From: Methanomassiliicoccaceae archaeon
GTDB taxonomy: Archaea; Thermoplasmatota; Thermoplasmata; Methanomassiliicoccales; Methanomethylophilaceae
Reading direction: 5' to 3'
Assembly: GCA_016284295.1 (NCBI GenBank)
Contig: JAEEOP010000009.1
Span: forward strand, 1 to 57,718
DNA length: 57,718 bases
How positions within the stretch are numbered: position 1 is the first letter of the stretch; every line of letters begins with the position of its first letter. Shown here one piece after another: positions 16,677-25,624 of this stretch. Under the pieces are notes generated by a model. It was not told the DNA's origin. It made no database searches and saw only the letters and a program-made list of their open reading frames with translations. Position numbers and translations under genes: made by a program.

Positions 16677-18197
16677 ATGGTAAGCGCAGAGATACTGGAA
16701 GGTTTGAGCTACAACGAGAAGAAGCTTCTCCTGGCCGTCAACGCCAGGAACGGGTCCGCATCGCTTGCGGAGCTCATAGACGGCGGGGAGTTCTCCCTGG
16801 AGGTCGAGATCATGGGCGCCGCATCCTGGCTGGAGTCCAAGGACATGGCCAAGATCCACGAGTCCGTCGAGAAGTTCATCACATTGGAGGACGATGGCAT
16901 CATCGCGACCGGTCTCCCCGAGAGGGTGGCCATCACGGTGATCGACGCCGCAGGCGGAAGGCTGGACCTCGACGAGCTGGCGCAGAGGATGTCCGGAGGC
17001 ATGGACAAGATCGCCGTCGGATGGCTCAAGAGGAAAGGGCTCGCCGATATCGTCCCCGAGGGGGACAGGAAGGTCCTCGTCCTTACCGACAAGGGAAAGG
17101 CCACACTGGGCACGGAGATGCCCGACGAGGCGTTCCTCAAGAAGCTCGCCGAGAGCCCCGTGTCCGAGAAGGATGCCGACAAGGCCCTGGTCAAGGACCT
17201 TAAGGGAAGGAAGGGCATGATCGGCGAGAAGATCGTCACGACCAGGTCCATAGCTCTCACCGACCTCGGAAAGGAGATCGCCGCATCTGGTCTGGAGCTC
17301 AAGCCCCAGATCACGGAAATCACCGACCGTCTCATCCAGTCCGGCGAGTGGAAGGATGCCGAGTTCAGGAAGTACGACATCCAGACCTTCGCACCCATGC
17401 TGCCCCCGGCGAAGAAGCACCCTCTGTCCAGGCTCGGAGCCCAGATCAGGAGGATGTTCACCGACATGGGATTCACGGAGATGTCATCCGAGTACGTCCA
17501 GCCCGCATTCTGGAACATGGATGTGCTCTACACGCCTCAGGACCACCCCGCAAGGGACCTGCAGGACACGTTCTATCTGGAGCGCCCGTCGGCCATCCAC
17601 ATCGACGACGAGGAGCTGGTCCAGAAGATCAAGGACATCCACGAGAACGGAGGCAACACCGGTTCGACCGGATGGGGAGGAGAATGGTCCAGGGAGAAGG
17701 CGGAATCCGCTCTGCTCAGGACGCACAGCACCTGCTCTAGCATCAGGTACATCGTGGCCCACCCCGATGCGCCCCAGAAAGCGTTCTCCATCTCGAGGAT
17801 ATTCAGGAACGAGTCCATCGACTCCACCCACCTGCCCGAGTTCACGCAGATCGAAGGCATCGTCATGGACGAGAAGGCGGACTTCAACATGCTGGTCTCG
17901 ATGATCAAGGAGTTCTACGCCAGGATGGGATTCGACCAGATCCGCATCCGCCCCGCATACTTCCCCTACACCGAGCCCTCGCTGGAGATCGAGGTCTTCT
18001 TTAACGGCAAGTGGATGGAGCTGGGAGGCGCAGGAATGTTCAGGCCTGAGGTCCTCGAGCCCTTCGGAGTGAAGTGCCCCGTGCTCGCATGGGGATTCGG
18101 TTTCGAGAGGCTCGCGATGCTCAAATGGAACATCAAGGACATCAGGGACCTGTACATCTCAGATATCGACACCCTGAAGAACAACACCGTGTTCTGA
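16677..18197 (+). CDS. pheS: Phenylalanyl-tRNA synthetase alpha subunit
   Basis: Class II synthetase catalytic subunit, 506 residues, archaeal type with N-terminal winged-helix domains (about 1-190). The catalytic domain begins HPLSRLGAQIRRMFTDMGF; motif 2 reads RIFRNESIDSTHLPEFTQIEG, and motif 3 GAGMFRPEVL then VLAWGFGFERLAMLKWNI. I chose ATG 16677 because GGTGATC at 16667-16673 is a suitable ribosome binding site; ATG 16665 would overlap the trpS stop. The partner pheT is not adjacent. Its 3' end overlaps the opposite-strand gene by 39 bases. Confidence 0.95.
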   Translation: MVSAEILEGLSYNEKKLLLAVNARNGSASLAELIDGGEFSLEVEIMGAASWLESKDMAKIHESVEKFITLEDDGIIATGLPERVAITVIDAAGGRLDLDELAQRMSGGMDKIAVGWLKRKGLADIVPEGDRKVLVLTDKGKATLGTEMPDEAFLKKLAESPVSEKDADKALVKDLKGRKGMIGEKIVTTRSIALTDLGKEIAASGLELKPQITEITDRLIQSGEWKDAEFRKYDIQTFAPMLPPAKKHPLSRLGAQIRRMFTDMGFTEMSSEYVQPAFWNMDVLYTPQDHPARDLQDTFYLERPSAIHIDDEELVQKIKDIHENGGNTGSTGWGGEWSREKAESALLRTHSTCSSIRYIVAHPDAPQKAFSISRIFRNESIDSTHLPEFTQIEGIVMDEKADFNMLVSMIKEFYARMGFDQIRIRPAYFPYTEPSLEIEVFFNGKWMELGGAGMFRPEVLEPFGVKCPVLAWGFGFERLAMLKWNIKDIRDLYISDIDTLKNNTVF

Positions 18198-19382
18198 GAT
18201 CGACCTTTCCAATTCGGACAGGCCGTCCTTCAGCCTCTTGTTGCGGCTGACGGACAGCCCTGTCCTTATCAATTCTACGGCGGAATCCATGTGATGGAGC
18301 TTCACCTCCGCTGTCGCCTCGTACAGCAGCAGTTCGTCCATGCGGTAGAGGCATCCGCTCTCTACCATCCTTATCCGAGCGTTACCGAGGCATTTGCTGG
18401 CCTCCTCCGGCAGATTCTTCCTCAGCAGGCAGAGGCCCAGTGTGATGCCTGAATCGGGTTCGTTCCCGCAGGACGTTCTGGCAAGCTCCAGCGCCCTGTC
18501 GAGATCGCCCTTCCTCACCAGCACCTCCGACATCAGCCTTCTCCCAAGCATGGGGTCCGTGGAGGATATGGTCCCTGACAGGGATTCGGCATCGTCCAAC
18601 AGTCCGTTGTTGAGGGCCATCCTCGCGCCGATGGCAAGGATGTCCTTGTCCCCGTGCCTGCGGGCCAGTATCGATACGGCCCCGGACAGTTCCGTATCGT
18701 CTATGTCCATCAGGCGGAACCTGTCCTTCCTGATCAGGTTCACCGCCTCCCAGTCGCGGCCGGAGAGGATGAGGTGGTAGATGCGCTCCTCGTTGGGGCG
18801 TCCGCGGTCCATGCACCAGTCGGCAGCCTTGCTGTGCCATCTCCTTATGTCATCATCGCTGCTCCCGCGGAACATGCTTTCTCTCACTTTGGCCTTGATG
18901 TTCAGGCTCCCGTCCGACTTGAACCCCACCAGAGGGAGGTCGGGGTCCACATCGTTGCGGCACACCTCCGTCCTCAGGACCAGAAGGCACCCGATGTCGT
19001 CGAACCTGTCCTTGGACAGTCGGGATATATCGTCGAAGCTGCATTCGTTGATGTCCTTCCCGAGGTTCTCGAGGTCGATGCCGACCGTACGGAGCTCGTC
19101 CGCCCTCTTGAGGTACTGCTTCTTCCCGAGCTCGGTGATGTGGTAGAGCTTCCTCTTCACCATCCTCCTCGATCCCTTGACGGTGGAGTTGAAGATCTCC
19201 ACCTCGCCACTCTCGATCATCCTGGTCAGGGCGACGCATGCGTGCGAACGGCTGATGCCGATGGCGTTCCCGATGCCCTCCTGGGTGATCTCGATGGGTG
19301 AGCCCTCGTAGGTGTCCGTGCTGTAGCGTCTATACCTGTAGAGGTGTGCCAATATTCTGTCGCGTATGGTAACAGGGTACAT
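18159..19382 (-). CDS. Winged-helix regulator with C-terminal helical repeats
   Basis: 407 residues. N-terminal winged helix: EITQEGIGNAIGISRSHACVALTRMIESGEVE is the helix-turn-helix and SRRMVKRKLYHITELGKKQYLKRADEL is the wing and dimer helix. From about residue 150 onward the sequence is helical with TPR-like spacing (RWHSKAADWCMDRGRPNEERIYHLILSGRDWEAVNLIRKDRF, GNEPDSGITLGLCLLRKNLPEEASKCLG). Likely a DNA-binding regulator that senses through its repeat domain; target unknown. A TATA-like CATTATATTC (19403-19412) makes the transcript near-leaderless. Confidence 0.75.
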   Translation of the reverse strand: MYPVTIRDRILAHLYRYRRYSTDTYEGSPIEITQEGIGNAIGISRSHACVALTRMIESGEVEIFNSTVKGSRRMVKRKLYHITELGKKQYLKRADELRTVGIDLENLGKDINECSFDDISRLSKDRFDDIGCLLVLRTEVCRNDVDPDLPLVGFKSDGSLNIKAKVRESMFRGSSDDDIRRWHSKAADWCMDRGRPNEERIYHLILSGRDWEAVNLIRKDRFRLMDIDDTELSGAVSILARRHGDKDILAIGARMALNNGLLDDAESLSGTISSTDPMLGRRLMSEVLVRKGDLDRALELARTSCGNEPDSGITLGLCLLRKNLPEEASKCLGNARIRMVESGCLYRMDELLLYEATAEVKLHHMDSAVELIRTGLSVSRNKRLKDGLSELERSISEHGVVLQGVDI

Positions 19383-19441
19383 GGGACAACATCCTCTGTA
19401 CGAGAATATAATGCGCCGACGTCCGTTCTAGCGAATACCAT

Positions 19442-19458
19442 CGATATTTCTAATATCG
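19442..19458. promoter_or_regulatory. Perfect inverted repeat upstream of DTD2 gene
   Basis: CGATATT-TCT-AATATCG, 21 bases before the ATG at 19479 and overlapping the position where the promoter or start of transcription should lie. Possible operator in the divergent region shared with the winged-helix gene at 19382. Confidence 0.45.
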
Positions 19459-19478
19459 GGGACGGTGTTCGGGCGGTC

Positions 19479-20336
19479 ATGTCCAGGCTATTGGTGTGCA
19501 GCGAGAAGGACCTCCCGTCGGTCAACATGAAGGAATCGCTCCTGTCCTTCCACGGCTGGGAGGACATTGGGGATGACGGCGTCAACAGCTACATCTCCTA
19601 TGGGGACACGGTCATGGTGACCATACCGGACATGCACATCTATCACGAGGACCTCGACAAGGAGGTCGAGAGGTTCGGGGTGAAGGTGGACGAGGTCATA
19701 GTGATGTCCAAGCATTCCGCCAAGAGCGGACGCCCTGCGCTCACGGCGCATCCGATAGGGAACTACCATGAGAACGAGTTCGGCGGAAGGGAGGGTGCTC
19801 TGGTCAAAGCCGCTCCCGCGCTGATGTCGGATGCCCTCCGCAGGATCGTCGCCACCAACGACATGGATGACACTCAGACTTGCTTCGAGGTGACCCACCA
19901 CGGGCCGTGGATGGAGAAGCCCACATTCTACATAGAGGTCGGGAGCGAGCAGACCCACTGGGAGAACAAGCATGCAGCCGAGATACTGGCACATGTGATC
20001 GAGGACCTGGATCCCCACTACGAGTATCCCTCTGCGGTGGGCATGGGCGGAGGCCATTATGCCCCGAGGTTCACCGAGGTCGCCCTCAAGTACAAGGTGA
20101 ATTTCGGGCACATGCTTCCAAATTACCAGTTGGAGAACAGGGATGATGAGGACATCGTGAGAATGCTCAAGTTGACCTGCGGGGCCACCGACACCAAGTT
20201 GGTGTACCTGCACAGGAAGTCGATGAAGAAGCCGGAGGAGAGGAGGATGTCCTCCCTCATAGAATCGGCCGGTTTCGAGCAGATCAGTTCGAGTGACCTC
20301 GAGCCGATCGATGGGAGTCAACGAAGGTCCCTTTGA
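19479..20336 (+). CDS. dtdA: D-aminoacyl-tRNA deacylase, archaeal type (DTD2)
   Basis: Zinc-dependent editing enzyme that releases D-amino acids wrongly attached to tRNA. 285 residues with the archaeal/plant DTD2 signatures: VIVMSKHSAKSGRPALTAHPIGNY, NEFGGREGALVKAAP, FEVTHHGPWMEKPTFYIEVGS and the YPSAVGMGGGHYAPRF block, in which conserved histidines and the GGGHYAPR stretch form the active site. The ATG at 19479 begins MSRLLVCSEKD, a typical family start; the frame is open further upstream without resemblance. The 3' end overlaps UMP kinase on the other strand by 53 bases. Confidence 0.93.
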   Translation: MSRLLVCSEKDLPSVNMKESLLSFHGWEDIGDDGVNSYISYGDTVMVTIPDMHIYHEDLDKEVERFGVKVDEVIVMSKHSAKSGRPALTAHPIGNYHENEFGGREGALVKAAPALMSDALRRIVATNDMDDTQTCFEVTHHGPWMEKPTFYIEVGSEQTHWENKHAAEILAHVIEDLDPHYEYPSAVGMGGGHYAPRFTEVALKYKVNFGHMLPNYQLENRDDEDIVRMLKLTCGATDTKLVYLHRKSMKKPEERRMSSLIESAGFEQISSSDLEPIDGSQRRSL

Positions 20337-20988
20337 TCTCCTTTCCGAGGATGGCGTTCCTCAGCTCGTCGAGGTTCCTTCCGTCGATGATGAGGATGTC
20401 CATCCTGTTCTCTTTGGCGAGCTTCACTCCCAAGGGGTCGAAGACGCTCGATTTGGATGCTCCGTGCTCTTTGTAAACGATGTCGCCGAGCTCGTCGATG
20501 GTCATCCTTGTGATCTTCTTCGCGTCGGGGTTCTTGCGCGGATCGTCCGTGTATACGGCATCCACGGATGTTCCGTTGACGATCCTGTCCGCCTTCAGAC
20601 TGGCCGCCAGCATGGATGAGACCGCATCGGTGGTATGTCCGGGCACTGTTCCGCCCATGACGACGATCTTACCGGGCGCGGATGCTTTGGCCGTTTCCTC
20701 AACATCGCCGGTTATAGAATCGGGCATGTCGCCGAGTGCCAAAGAAAGAAGCTGAGCGTTCATCCTTGTGGCCGCGATGCCCAGGATGTCCTGCTCGTAG
20801 GTGTCCCCTCCGAGGTCCTTCGCGATGCCGGCGTAGTATCTCGCCGTTTTTCCGCCTCCGCAGACCACTGCTATCTGGACCTCCTTGGAGGCCTCCTTCA
20901 GCATCTTCGCAAGCTTTCCGATGAATTCGGCATCGTTCTCGCCGGGGACGAGGATCGAACCGCCGATGGATACTACGACCTTTTCCAT
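20284..20988 (-). CDS. pyrH: UMP kinase (archaeal PyrH type)
   Basis: Converts UMP to UDP. 234 residues of the amino-acid-kinase fold: VVVSIGGSILVPGENDAEFIGKLAKML at the start, AVVCGGGKTARYYAGIAKDLGG, MGGTVPGHTTDAVSSMLAASLKADRIVNGTSVDAVYTDDPRKNPDAKK, and FDPLGVKLAKENRMDILIIDGRN. ATG 20988 is the family start. The C-terminus after KGTFV runs about a dozen residues further than usual, and this added tail is the part that overlaps dtdA. Confidence 0.94.
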   Translation of the reverse strand: MEKVVVSIGGSILVPGENDAEFIGKLAKMLKEASKEVQIAVVCGGGKTARYYAGIAKDLGGDTYEQDILGIAATRMNAQLLSLALGDMPDSITGDVEETAKASAPGKIVVMGGTVPGHTTDAVSSMLAASLKADRIVNGTSVDAVYTDDPRKNPDAKKITRMTIDELGDIVYKEHGASKSSVFDPLGVKLAKENRMDILIIDGRNLDELRNAILGKEIKGTFVDSHRSARGHSN

Positions 20989-21019
20989 GTTACCGTTCGA
21001 AAGATGGTGTGGACAGATA

Positions 21020-22003
21020 TCAATGTGGCGGGCCATCGGTATGCTGGATGATACCATCAGCCTGCGATCGCTGGAGGCGTTTCCCCTTCTCGGGGTAGTT
21101 CTTCGTCCCGTGGTTGGCGGCGATCTGCATCTTCCTGTGGGCTGCGGAAGGCAGGTGCATCCCGAAACGGGTCATGCTCGTCGCCCCCATCACGAACTTC
21201 TTGGGGATGTGCTTCTCCCTGCCGACCACGGTGTTCCTCTGCTTCACGATGTCGTCGAGGAACCCATCGAGGTCTGTTGCTTCCGACACTGTGAGGACAC
21301 GGCCCAGTTCGCTGAGCAGATGCCCGTCCGTACCGCCGGTGAATCCGATGCCGTACTCCCTAGCATGCCTCAACGCCCCGATGTTTTCATTGTGGAACAT
21401 CCCGCTGCAGATCACCTCGTAGGCATCCAGCCTGTCGACGACGTCCTTCTCGAGCACTCCGGCGTCGATGGCCTTCTGCACCCCCTTTACCGATCCCAGG
21501 TATCCCAGCGGATGCGCAGCGGATACCACGCAGTTCACGTCCTCCAGGGAGTCGAGGATCCATTCGGTGCCCTTGTTTATGGCGAGCCAGGGGTTGCCAG
21601 ACATGTGCGGTTTGACGCTCTTCTGCCAGTACTCCCTCATCTCGTCGAATGTGTAGAAATATACCAGGATGTGGGGCCCGTCCCAGGAGCTTATCTCGAT
21701 CCCGGGGACCAGGAACCTGCCGTAGTCCTTGTTGAGGTCCTTCGCCTCCAGGGACCCGGCCACGAGGTTGTGGTCAGTTATGGCAAGTCCGACATCCCTC
21801 TTCTTGGCCAGTGCCAGCGCATCCTTGACGGTGGTGAACGAATCGGAGTGGTTGGTATGGAAGTGCATGTCCGCGCACAGCATGCCGGACTCCCTGATCC
21901 AATCCATGTCGGGCTTCTCGAACCTCACCCTCCCGTCATCGGAACCGCTCATGCCGGTGCATGACAGTTCATCGTTTTTGAGCTTGTCGGCTCCGGGTTC
22001 CAT
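21020..22003 (-). CDS. PHP-domain metal-dependent phosphoesterase
   Basis: 327 residues. PHP motif I DMHFHTNHSD lies at about residues 45-54, motif II GLAITDHN at about 72-79, then PGIEISSWDG, SAAHPLGY and the final GGTDGHLLSELG, all metal-ligand segments of PHP hydrolases of the YciV/TrpH-like group. Such enzymes hydrolyse nucleoside 3',5'-bisphosphates or nucleic-acid ends; the substrate is not identifiable here. Located 31 bases upstream of pyrH on the same strand, so probably co-transcribed. Confidence 0.85.
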   Translation of the reverse strand: MEPGADKLKNDELSCTGMSGSDDGRVRFEKPDMDWIRESGMLCADMHFHTNHSDSFTTVKDALALAKKRDVGLAITDHNLVAGSLEAKDLNKDYGRFLVPGIEISSWDGPHILVYFYTFDEMREYWQKSVKPHMSGNPWLAINKGTEWILDSLEDVNCVVSAAHPLGYLGSVKGVQKAIDAGVLEKDVVDRLDAYEVICSGMFHNENIGALRHAREYGIGFTGGTDGHLLSELGRVLTVSEATDLDGFLDDIVKQRNTVVGREKHIPKKFVMGATSMTRFGMHLPSAAHRKMQIAANHGTKNYPEKGKRLQRSQADGIIQHTDGPPH

Positions 22004-22027
22004 GGATGCGACGTTTTACTACCCATC

Positions 22028-22039
22028 TACGCGCGCGTA
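22028..22039. promoter_or_regulatory. 12-bp CG-alternating palindrome between divergent genes
   Basis: TACGCGCGCGTA, a perfect palindrome, two bases before the TATA box of aRF1 and about 25 bases before the PHP gene start on the other strand. Similar elements stand before trpS (15503-15516) and purP (27398-27407). Confidence 0.5.
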
Positions 22040-22041
22040 AC

Positions 22042-22051
22042 CTTTATAATA
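22042..22051 (+). promoter_or_regulatory. TATA box for aRF1 gene
   Basis: CTTTATAATA, 31-40 bases before the ATG at 22082; preceded directly by the CG palindrome. Confidence 0.65.
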
Positions 22052-22081
22052 GGACGGGGGATGGAGTGCGTAGGTGGACCT

Positions 22082-23320
22082 ATGGCAGACATCAATACAG
22101 AGAACTCTGAGGACAGAGCGAAGTACGATTTCAAGAAGGACATGCAGGAGATCATGCACTACAGGGGAAGGGGAACAGAACTCATCTCCTGCTACGTGCC
22201 CGAGGGCAAGCCCATCTCCGACGTCATGGCATATCTCAGGAACGAGCAGTCTCAGGCATCCAACATCAAGTCGAAGACGACGATGAAGAATGTCACGAGC
22301 GCCATCGATTCCATCGCTTCTCGACTCAAAACGTTCAAGACGATCCCTCCGAACGGAGTGGTCATCTTCTGCGGAGAGGTCCCCCGCGCAGGCGACCAGA
22401 CCAAGATGGTCCAGTACGTCATCTATCCTCCGGAGGCCATCACGGCGTTCCTGTACAGATGCGACTCGGACTTCTTCACCGAGCCCCTCGAGTCCATGAT
22501 GCTGGATAAGAAGTGCTACGGTCTGATCACGATTGACAGGTCCGAGGCAACGCTCGGTATCCTATCTGGGAGCAGGATCCAGGTGCTGAAGCACTTCGAT
22601 TCGCTGGTCCCCAGCAAGCATCATCAGGGAGGTCAGTCCTCGGTCCGTTTCGAGAGGCTGATCGAGATCGCCGCCCACGAGTTCTTCACCAAGGTGGCGG
22701 ACAACTGTACGGAGTTCTTCCTCAACAGGCCCGAACTGCTCGGTATCCTGGTGGGAGGACCCGGATATACGAAGGAGTTCTTCGTCAAGGAGGAGTATCT
22801 CCACCACGAGCTGAGGAAGAAGGTCGTCACACCCCTGGTCGACACCGGTTACACGGATGAATCCGGTCTCAGGGAGCTCGTCCAGAACTCGCAGGGCATC
22901 CTCACGGGACTGCAGCTGTCGAGGGAGAAGGTCTTCATGCAGAGGCTGTTCACCGAGATCAGGAAGGCGGACGGAGGCCTCTCAGCATACGGAGAGAACG
23001 AAGTCAGGGCAGCCTTGGACAACGGTGCGGTCGACATGGTGCTTCTGTCCGAGGCGCTGAAGAAGAGGCGCATCACCCTCACGTGCTCCTCCGGGCATGT
23101 CCACGAGATGACCGTCCCGGACTCCGATGCGAAATTCCAGTGTCCCGAATGCGGTGCCAACGCCCAGGTCACGGCGGACGAGGACCTCATCGACGACTTC
23201 TTCAATAAGGCTGAGCTCTACAACACGCGTGTCCAGCTCATATCTCCTGATTCGGAGGAGGGTGACATGCTGCTGAAGGCATTCGGGGGTATCGCTGCCC
23301 TCTTAAGGTACAAGATGTGA
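22082..23320 (+). CDS. prf1: Peptide chain release factor aRF1
   Basis: Recognises stop codons and triggers peptide release. 412 residues. Stop-recognition motifs NIKS (residues 61-64) and YxCxxxF (YRCDSDF, 125-131) are intact; the catalytic GGQ is at 183-185. A zinc-ribbon-like CSSGHVHEMTVPDSDAKFQCPECG occurs near residue 340. ATG 22082 follows AGGTGG. Interesting because three genes of this window carry in-frame UAG: the factor keeps the standard motifs, so UAG readthrough would have to compete with it. Four bases separate it from argS. Confidence 0.96.
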   Translation: MADINTENSEDRAKYDFKKDMQEIMHYRGRGTELISCYVPEGKPISDVMAYLRNEQSQASNIKSKTTMKNVTSAIDSIASRLKTFKTIPPNGVVIFCGEVPRAGDQTKMVQYVIYPPEAITAFLYRCDSDFFTEPLESMMLDKKCYGLITIDRSEATLGILSGSRIQVLKHFDSLVPSKHHQGGQSSVRFERLIEIAAHEFFTKVADNCTEFFLNRPELLGILVGGPGYTKEFFVKEEYLHHELRKKVVTPLVDTGYTDESGLRELVQNSQGILTGLQLSREKVFMQRLFTEIRKADGGLSAYGENEVRAALDNGAVDMVLLSEALKKRRITLTCSSGHVHEMTVPDSDAKFQCPECGANAQVTADEDLIDDFFNKAELYNTRVQLISPDSEEGDMLLKAFGGIAALLRYKM

Positions 23321-23324
23321 TCCA

Positions 23325-25082
23325 ATGACAATAATGGATGATTTCCAGGAAGAGATCCGCCAGAGGGTCTCTGTCGCCCTGAAGGACATCGGGGCGGAAG
23401 GAACTGACTTCGTGGTGGAGGCCTCCACCATGGAGGGTGTGGACATGGCGGTGCCGTGCTTCCCTCTCGCCAAGGCGTTGAGGAAGGCCCCCAAGGACAT
23501 ATCGGATGACCTTGCATCGAGGATCAAGCCCGAGGGCATGATCTCGAAGGTCTCGTCCGTCAACGGATTCCTCAATTTCAACATCGACACGCAGGTGCTG
23601 GTGAAGTCCACCCTCGACGAGGTCATCAGATGCCAGACATGCTACGGCTCGCTGCCCAAATCCGGCATCAGGGTCAACGTGGAGCACACTTCCACCAACC
23701 CTACGGGACCCATACACGTCGGAAGGGCCCGCAACCCCATCATCGGGGACACCCTGGCGAGATGCCTGAGGAGATGCGGGCACGATGTCATGACCGAGTA
23801 CTACGTCAACGACGTCGGCAAGCAGGTCGTCGTGCTCACGTGGGGAGTCAACAACGTCACCGACGAGGAGGCCGCCAAGAACTCCGAGGAGCACATGAAG
23901 GAGATCGGCCAGAACGAGAAGGAGAGGGACAAGACAGATCACAAGCTTGTGGCGAAGTACCGTGTCGCCAACAAGAAGATGGAGTCCGACCCTGCGGTCC
24001 AGGCCGAGATTTCCGACATGATGAGGCGCTTCGAGGACGGCGATCAGGAGGTCATCGACACCGTGAGGCACACCGCGGAGATCATGCTCGATGGCCTCAG
24101 GGAGACCCTCGGTGAGATCAACGTCGTCCTTGACAGGTACACATGGGAATCCCAGTTCATCGCCGACGGATCGGCCAAGGCCATCGTCGAGAAGCTGAAG
24201 CAGTCCAAGTACGCTGGCCAGACAGACGACGGCGCATGGTACGTGGACCTCAAGGACTTCGGCATCCAGGGGAAGAACACCAAGTTCACGTTCACAAGGT
24301 CCGACGGCACAACGCTGTACACCACCCGCGACCTCGCATACCATCAGGACAAGTTCACCAGGGCCGACCGTCTCATCGACGTGCTCGGAGAGGATCAGAA
24401 GCTCGGATCCAAGCAGCTCTGCTCCGCACTGGAGATCCTCGGATACGACAAGTTCCCGGAGCCCCTGTTCTACTCGTTCGTCTCCCTCCCGGAGGGCAAG
24501 ATGTCCACCAGGAAGGGTGTGGTCGTCTATCTCGACGACCTGATCGAGGAGGCTGTCGCACGCGCCTACGAGGAGATCAGGAAGAGGCGCCAGGACATGC
24601 CCGAGGAGAAGATGAGGGCCATCGCCAAGACCGTCGGAGTCGCTGCGGTCAGGTTCAACATCGTCCGCGTCCAGCCCGAGAAGCAGTTCGTCTTCAAGTG
24701 GGAGGATGCGCTCAACTTCGACGGCAACTCCGGACCGTACCTCCAGTACGTCCACGCCAGGGCATGCAGCATGCTCAGGAAGGCCGGGGAGTTCAAGCAC
24801 GACACAGACCCGTCCAAGCTCACGCACGCCAACGAGATCGAGCTCGTCAAGGTTATCTCCAGGTACGAGAACGTGCTGAGGTCCGCAGGCGACGAGATGC
24901 ACATCCATGTGCTCCCAGCCTACGGTCATGAGCTGGCCAGCGCCTTCAATAGGTACTATGCGGAGGTCCAGATCCTCAAGTCCAACGACAGGGATGCGAA
25001 GCTCACGCTCGTGGAGTGCGCCAAGACCGTCCTCGCCGATGTGCTCGACTGTCTCGGTATGGGCGCTCCCGAGGAGATGTGA
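23325..25082 (+). CDS. argS: Arginyl-tRNA synthetase
   Basis: Class I synthetase, 585 residues. The N-terminal additional domain (1-110) recognises the tRNA D-loop; the HIGH motif is in EHTSTNPTGPIHVGRARN (about 117-134); the KMSKS counterpart is GKMSTRKG (about 390-397). The C-terminal anticodon-binding helical domain has the typical FNRYYAEVQIL pattern. GTGATCC immediately before ATG 23325 pairs with the 16S 3' end. Forms an operon with prf1 and the following GNAT gene. Confidence 0.95.
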   Translation: MTIMDDFQEEIRQRVSVALKDIGAEGTDFVVEASTMEGVDMAVPCFPLAKALRKAPKDISDDLASRIKPEGMISKVSSVNGFLNFNIDTQVLVKSTLDEVIRCQTCYGSLPKSGIRVNVEHTSTNPTGPIHVGRARNPIIGDTLARCLRRCGHDVMTEYYVNDVGKQVVVLTWGVNNVTDEEAAKNSEEHMKEIGQNEKERDKTDHKLVAKYRVANKKMESDPAVQAEISDMMRRFEDGDQEVIDTVRHTAEIMLDGLRETLGEINVVLDRYTWESQFIADGSAKAIVEKLKQSKYAGQTDDGAWYVDLKDFGIQGKNTKFTFTRSDGTTLYTTRDLAYHQDKFTRADRLIDVLGEDQKLGSKQLCSALEILGYDKFPEPLFYSFVSLPEGKMSTRKGVVVYLDDLIEEAVARAYEEIRKRRQDMPEEKMRAIAKTVGVAAVRFNIVRVQPEKQFVFKWEDALNFDGNSGPYLQYVHARACSMLRKAGEFKHDTDPSKLTHANEIELVKVISRYENVLRSAGDEMHIHVLPAYGHELASAFNRYYAEVQILKSNDRDAKLTLVECAKTVLADVLDCLGMGAPEEM

Positions 25083-25084
25083 GG

Positions 25085-25585
25085 ATGACGGAGATCCGTC
25101 AGCTGAAGGTCAAGGACATCCAGGGTGTCCGCGAGCTCGAGATCGACTGCATCAAGGAGTACTTCGCGGCGACCATCGAGAACAAGTGGGAGGACCTCCC
25201 GCAGGAATGGAAGGACAATCTGGGCGCTAGCAGCAGGAACCACTTCAAGACCTATCTGGAGAGCGGCGTCAGCTTTGTCGCCCTCGAGGAGGACGAGGTG
25301 GTCGGTTTCATTTTCGCCCAGATCCTCCACCACATCTGCGACGAGGACAACGTCCTCTGGATAGAGAACATGGGTGTCCACCCGTACTTCAGGCGCAACA
25401 TGATCGGCTACCAGCTGCTCAGGGAATGCGTCAGGAAGGGCCGCGAGATGGGATGCACCATAGCCCACAGCATGATCCAGGAGGACAACGTCCCGTCGAT
25501 CCTCCTGCACAAGAAACTCGGATTCTTCATGGACAGGCGCGAGGTCGCGCTCATAGACCTGAGGGATCCGAAACTGAAACTCTGA
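25085..25585 (+). CDS. GNAT-family N-acetyltransferase
   Basis: 166 residues with the GNAT order: VSFVALEEDEVVGFIFAQI (beta 2-4), IENMGVHPYFRRNMIGYQLLRECVRKGREMGC (acetyl-CoA loop, here RRNMIG in place of Q/RxxGxG/A), and NVPSILLHKKLGFFMDRRE at the C-terminus. It resembles RimI-like protein acetyltransferases, substrate unknown. ATG two bases after the argS stop with GAGG spanning that stop. Confidence 0.85.
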   Translation: MTEIRQLKVKDIQGVRELEIDCIKEYFAATIENKWEDLPQEWKDNLGASSRNHFKTYLESGVSFVALEEDEVVGFIFAQILHHICDEDNVLWIENMGVHPYFRRNMIGYQLLRECVRKGREMGCTIAHSMIQEDNVPSILLHKKLGFFMDRREVALIDLRDPKLKL

Positions 25586-25600
25586 TAAATATTCTGAAAA

Positions 25601-25622
25601 AGGGGGCGGTCTCCCGCCCCTT
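25601..25622. terminator. Bidirectional terminator hairpin
   Basis: GGGGCGG-TCTC-CCGCCCC stem (25603-25620) between two convergent genes; on the minus strand it is followed by a T-run (CTTTTTC), on the plus strand only by TTAAT. Confidence 0.7.
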
Positions 25623-25624
25623 AA

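Noticed and set aside
23238-24929. Long open frame opposite argS
   Set aside because: Leu/Val/Asp/Gly-rich shadow translation of a highly biased coding strand; argS on the other strand is certain. The same holds for other long antisense frames, for example opposite glcD and the ribosomal genes.
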